Origin: Fidelibacterota bacterium
GTDB lineage: Bacteria; Fidelibacterota; Marinisomatia; SCGC-AAA003-L08; TS1B11
DNA length: 35,987 bases
Direction of reading: 5' to 3'
Assembly: GCA_004124875.1 (NCBI GenBank)
Contig: SCKJ01000013.1
Span: 1 to 35,987, forward strand
The translations under genes and the position numbers were made by a program. This document shows, in pieces, positions 32,847-35,987 of this stretch. The notes beneath the pieces are model-generated. The model ran no database searches. It was not told where the DNA came from and worked only from the letters and a program-made list of their open reading frames with translations. Within the stretch, counting starts at the first letter, position 1; every line of letters starts with the position of its first letter.

Positions 32847-33095
32847 TCAGGTTGCCCGCTCCGTTGCTGACTGATTAAAATTTACCTGATCCGGTGTTTG
32901 CCTGCCAAGAGATTGATGCGTCCTTTCATAAGTGTGGAACCGAAACCAATCCTTGATGCCTGACCGGGTCTCGGGCAGTGCCTCTTAGGCTTCGAGTTGG
33001 ATCTCCTCGCACTTCAGACTGCGCCACAGCCGCAAGATGAAGATATAATTCGTCGAGCTGCCGTTTCCATCCACGCTGATGCGAACGCCGAATAA
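32847..33095 (-). pseudogene. IS3-family transposase C-terminal remnant
   Basis: Read on the minus strand, the frame gives VRISVDGNGSSTNYIFILRL, WRSLKCEEIQLEA, an in-frame TAA (32985-32987) where the family has Tyr, then WFRFHTYERTHQSLGRQTPD and a stop at 32847-32849. This is the C-terminal end of an IS3-family OrfB integrase domain, with the late catalytic-Glu region (here Leu replaces the Glu of IERLWRS) and RPHxxLGxxTP-like end. Only about 80 residues remain. Homology ends at about 33095, exactly where the truncated citramalate synthase begins. It indicates that the element broke that gene and later decayed. Clear terminal inverted repeats were not found. Confidence 0.75.
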
Positions 33096-33107
33096 CTTCA
33101 GTGCGCC

Positions 33108-33998
33108 GGCGAACGGTGTGGCAACGCCAACCTGACCACTATTCTGCCGACTCTGCTCCTCAAAATGGGTTGCGAATCGGGCGGGGATATTGACCCTGCA
33201 CGCCTGACGGAATTTTCGCGCGAGTTTTCGGAAGTCTTGAATATGCAACCGGATTCCTGCGCGCCTTATGTAGGCAAATCGGCATTTGCGCACAAAGGCG
33301 GGGTGCATGTGAACGTCATCATGAAAAATGCCGCACTGTACGAGCATATTGAACCGGAGACCGTCGGATATATCCGGCGGGTGCTCATTTCCGATTTGTC
33401 GGGCAAAAGCAATATTGACTACAAGACCGGGGAACTCGGATTTAAGTTCAGCGACAACAAGGATGGGAAAAGCCGGGAGCTCGCACAATGGGCCGAAATC
33501 ATGGAACACAACGGCTACCAGTTTGACGGTGCTGAAGCCTCGTTCGAACTTGTTATTCAAGAACAATTTGGCGATTATAAGTCGTATTTTGAACGGGCCG
33601 ATATTGATGTGCATATTGACTCCACCAAAGATAAATTGCCGCGCGCAGTGGCTACCTTGAAGGTTGAGGTGGATGGTCAAACGGAGCATACGGCCGCTGA
33701 AGGGGTAGGCCCGCTGCATGCCATGGATGTGGCTTTGCGCAAGGCGCTGCTCCGGTTTTTCCCATCCGTGGCGCAGGTGAAATTGGCAGACTGTAAGGTG
33801 CGTGTCCTTGATGGATCCGGCGGGACCTCATCCAAAGTGCGGGTCCTGATCACCAGCAGCGATGGTCGGCGGTCCTGGTCAACAGTCGGCGTATCGGAGA
33901 ACATCATTGAAGCGAGCTGGCTCGCCCTGCGCGATAGCCTGAGCTATCATCTCTACAGCCTGGAGACGGCTGAAATGTCACAATTGGAAGAGCATTGA
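33108..33998 (+). pseudogene. cimA: 5'-truncated citramalate synthase / isopropylmalate synthase-like gene
   Basis: The frame picks up at GERCGNANL and continues through LLLKMGC, PYVGKSAFAHKGGVHVNVIMKN and SDLSGKSNI to the regulatory domain (residues about 150-277 of the ORF from Met 33165), matching the C-terminal half of CimA-type synthases. Enzymes of this family have about 520 residues and need the N-terminal catalytic barrel, which binds acetyl-CoA and metal. Here it is absent: a stop lies at 33093-33095 and the DNA further left is IS3 transposase remnant. The ORF itself has no further damage, so the truncation may be recent, or an assembly break. A full copy may exist elsewhere. It is followed at 36 bases by ilvE, in line with branched-chain amino acid synthesis. 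Confidence 0.82.
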
Positions 33999-34034
33999 CT
34001 CTAAAAGCGCAGCGGGCAAAAAGGAACCACGACT

Positions 34035-35033
34035 ATGTCTGAGGGCGCCATGACCACTATTTGGATGGATGGCAAGCTGCGTCCCTGGGAGGACGGCACC
34101 ATTCATGTCATGTCTCACGGACTGCACTATGGCAGCGGCGTATTCGAGGGCATCAAGTGCTATTCAACTGAGCAAGGCCCGGCCATCTTTCGACTGAATG
34201 ACCACATCACCCGCCTGCTGAAATCCGCTGAGGTTTACTCCATCCCAGTGCCCTATGCGGAGGCCGACCTGGTCCAGGCATGCATTGATCTGGTGTCGGC
34301 GAACAGTCTGGAAAGCTGCTATATCCGGCCTATCATCTTCTATGGTTATGACACCTTGGGGGTAGGTCCAAAAAAGTGTCCGGTTCACACGGCCATTGCC
34401 ACCCTTAACTGGGGGACCTACCTGGGCGATGAAGGCTTGAGTAACGGTGTCAGGATCACGATATCGCCGTGGGTCAAGAATCACCACACGAGTCTTCCTT
34501 CAACGGTTAAGGGGTGCGGCCACTATGCCAATTCGCTGCTGGCCGTACAGGAGGCTAAATCGCGGGGTTTTGACGAAGCGCTGCTGATGAATCACGAGGG
34601 CAATATCTCCGAGGGCTCGGGACAGAACCTGTTCCTGGTGAAAGATGGGACCCTTTTGACCAATGACGCATCATCTTCCATACTGATGGGGATCACTCGC
34701 GAATCGATTATCATTATGGCTGGGGACATGGGTATCCCGGTAAACATTACCAATATGACTCGCGACATGCTGCTTGAGGCAGACGAAGCATTCTTCACCG
34801 GCACCGCATCGGAGGTAACGCCCATCCGTGAGCTGGACGGTCATGTCATTGGGACTGGCAAACCTGGTGAACTCACGCGGTCGCTTCAGGCGGCCTATTT
34901 CGATATTGTTACAGGGAAGCGTCCCGAATATTCTAAATGGCTAAAGTTGCTGCCGGAGCCGGCAACGCCGGGCAATAATAGCGCGGGCTCCCGGCCTGTC
35001 CTCATATCCCCAGAGGGTGAAAAAACTGGCTGA
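34035..35033 (+). CDS. ilvE: Branched-chain amino acid aminotransferase
   Basis: This 332-residue class IV PLP aminotransferase performs the last step of valine, leucine and isoleucine synthesis. GLHYGSGVFEGIKCY (29-43), the Schiff-base Lys in PSTVKGCGHYANSLLA (K159) and EGNISEGSGQNLFLV (E193) are the family signatures. The C-terminus has about 20 extra Pro/Ser/Gly-rich residues. AAGGA nine bases before the ATG at 34035 supports that start; Met6 is possible. It lies just downstream of the truncated citramalate synthase and was probably in one operon with it. It is the only housekeeping gene in the window. Confidence 0.93.
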   Translation: MSEGAMTTIWMDGKLRPWEDGTIHVMSHGLHYGSGVFEGIKCYSTEQGPAIFRLNDHITRLLKSAEVYSIPVPYAEADLVQACIDLVSANSLESCYIRPIIFYGYDTLGVGPKKCPVHTAIATLNWGTYLGDEGLSNGVRITISPWVKNHHTSLPSTVKGCGHYANSLLAVQEAKSRGFDEALLMNHEGNISEGSGQNLFLVKDGTLLTNDASSSILMGITRESIIIMAGDMGIPVNITNMTRDMLLEADEAFFTGTASEVTPIRELDGHVIGTGKPGELTRSLQAAYFDIVTGKRPEYSKWLKLLPEPATPGNNSAGSRPVLISPEGEKTG

Positions 35034-35440
35034 GCAAGACGAGACTCGTCACTGCGAGCCCGGAAAACACCAGATAACATCATTTCACCGAGCATTAGCC
35101 GCGAAATGATTCGCCTTCAGGAGGCGAGCAGGTCTTCGGGCATTCTGAAGAAGACATATATTTTACAAATTTCCAACGTACAGAGGATGCGAGGGAGCGG
35201 GTTAGTCGGACTATCGTGGCAGCCAAACCTATTCGGAAATAGTCTATTGGGAAACCTGAACACACATTGTGATCTCGGGCCTTGATATGTAATCTCTACT
35301 CGGTGATAAACAGAATAATACATTTTCAGGGTAATTGGCATGATACCAGGGTCGAGCAAAGCGGTGAACTTGGATTATGAAACGTTTGCGCCTCTCACAC
35401 ACCGAAGCGGAAGCACGCCAATTCCGTCAAGAAGGTGCTG
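35034..35440. other. Gene-poor region after ilvE
   Basis: No supported gene. The minus frame 35117-35359 encodes 80 residues without known motifs. TCGCCT/AGGCGA (about 35110-35126) forms a six-base hairpin with no T-run. At 35377-35470, one plus frame ends in HANSVKKVLLKK, which resembles the last residues of a type IX sorting signal, but the frame is short and has no domain before it. Confidence 0.35.
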
Positions 35441-35446
35441 CTGAAG

Positions 35447-35484
35447 AAAAAAATGCCTCAAGAAATCAGGTGATCTCTTGAGGC
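35447..35484 (-). terminator. Rho-independent terminator on the minus strand
   Basis: GCCTCAAGA (35455-35463) and TCTTGAGGC (35476-35484) form a perfect 9-base stem with a 12-base loop. Read on the minus strand, the stem is followed by A and seven Ts (35447-35453 are As on the plus strand). It would end transcription of the outer-membrane protein gene whose end lies at 35819. Confidence 0.65.
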
Positions 35485-35818
35485 CTGATGAAGCATACTA
35501 TCAAACCAAAAACAGTCAACCTATTTCAGGACAAGACAATCTTCAAACTGGACTAAAGCAGTTGAACGTTCACGTAACTGGGCAAAGGAAATTGATGGTT
35601 TTTAAGACCCATCAAACGGTTGTTCGCCAACTCCGTGACACACTTTGGGATCCCTTAAATCACCGATTACAAAATCATCGGATGGCGATGCCCGTTCCGT
35701 GACTACATGCCCCCTGGTCTGGACCCCCGAACCGCAGCTCGTATTCCCTGTAATCCCCCCGCGCGCGTGCTCCCATGCCATTGGGGCGAGCAGAAATTAT
35801 AGCTATGGTTGTCGTCCG
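35485..35818. other. Untranslated or gene-poor stretch before the outer-membrane gene end
   Basis: Between the terminator hairpin and the stop of the outer-membrane gene no recognisable gene is present. The minus strand has a 59-residue open frame at 35602-35781 (GHVVTERASPSDDFVIGDLR in its middle). Its composition is unremarkable and it matches nothing I know. Confidence 0.35.
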
Positions 35819-35987
35819 CTAAAATCCCAAAGACAATGAGAAACTCTGCGCATTGAGCAGCCTGCCGAAATCCTGGTAGCTGTAGTCGAGTTCTATCCTG
35901 GCATTTCTGCTGAGGTTATATTTCATGCCGGCCCCCAGAGTCAGGCCGCCTTCGCCATCGAGCACGAACAGGTTTTCAAATCCGGCC
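35819..35987 (-). CDS. C-terminal end of an outer-membrane beta-barrel protein (PorV/PorQ-like), partial
   Basis: The minus strand encodes the last 55 residues of a barrel protein, cut by the right window edge. GGLTLGAGMKYNLSRNARIE, then LDYSYQDFGRL and FSLSLGF with a terminal Phe, is the ending seen in the UPF0164/PorV/PorQ group (final strands VDYAYxDFGxL...HRFSLxxxF). PorV-type proteins shuttle type IX cargo at the outer membrane. The stop is TAG at 35819-35821, about 335 bases before the minus-strand terminator. The short length leaves other barrel families possible. Confidence 0.6.
   Translation of the reverse strand, partial: AGFENLFVLDGEGGLTLGAGMKYNLSRNARIELDYSYQDFGRLLNAQSFSLSLGF

Noticed and set aside
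32985..33719. Long minus-strand open frame of 244 codons
   Set aside because: Its first two thirds are antisense to the well-supported CimA C-terminal region. Only the last 35 codons belong to a real sequence, the IS3 transposase remnant, so it is not one gene.
1..35987. CRISPR array or tandem repeats
   Set aside because: I saw no regularly spaced direct repeats on either strand in any of the non-coding stretches.

Overview
The window looks like chromosomal DNA of an FCB-group Gram-negative bacterium, most plausibly a Marinimicrobia-type lineage (inference). The clues are a C-terminal type IX-style sorting signal remnant near 3.2 kb, a PorV/PorQ-like outer-membrane barrel end at the right edge, integrin-like FG-GAP/VCBS repeat fragments, a TolB-like lipoprotein, a TonB-dependent receptor and a Wzx/Wzy/Wzz glycan locus. 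No rRNA, complete tRNA, CRISPR array or prophage was seen.

Layout. (1) 1-3607: a gene-poor belt of remnants (an RpoB-like frameshifted fragment, a truncated FG-GAP protein, a type IX cargo reduced to its two ends) around one intact TolB/PD40-like lipoprotein gene with a good promoter. (2) 3608-22525: one tight minus-strand block of 17 genes for a surface glycan. It is read from wzz at the right to an NDP-sugar epimerase at the left, with many 4-base or longer overlaps. (3) 22526-26689: remnants (the 3' end of rmlB, a VCBS repeat, the 3' half of tRNA-Met) around an intact plus-strand pair, a small outer-membrane barrel and a TonB-dependent receptor. (4) 26690-28084: a plus-strand alkaline-phosphatase-superfamily (sulfatase-like) enzyme convergent with (5) 28114-32755, a minus-strand phosphonate operon: PEP mutase fused to a nucleotidyltransferase, phosphonopyruvate decarboxylase, iron-dependent phosphonoacetaldehyde reductase and a LicC-like nucleotidyltransferase. 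(6) 32847-33998: an IS3-family transposase remnant abutting a 5'-truncated citramalate synthase gene. (7) 34035-35033: ilvE. (8) A gene-poor stretch with a minus-strand terminator, then the end of an outer-membrane protein.

How the parts may work together. The 17-gene block has a Wzx/Wzy/Wzz export set, at least four glycosyltransferases and an aminotransferase. It also has a set resembling nonulosonic-acid (sialic/legionaminic-like) synthesis: a NeuB-like synthase without its SAF domain, a possible PseG-like/GNAT fusion, an SpsF-like cytidylyltransferase, a PtmA-like SDR, a class III aminotransferase and a DUF692/xylose-isomerase-like barrel. The phosphonate operon would convert phosphoenolpyruvate to 2-hydroxyethylphosphonate and activate it with a nucleotide. 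The most attractive reading is a phosphonate-decorated surface polysaccharide with an unusual nonulosonate. The genes are adjacent, but the physical link between phosphonate and glycan is inferred. The repeated pattern of intact modules bordered by broken genes suggests insertion of accessory islands, although assembly artefacts at those junctions cannot be excluded from the sequence alone.
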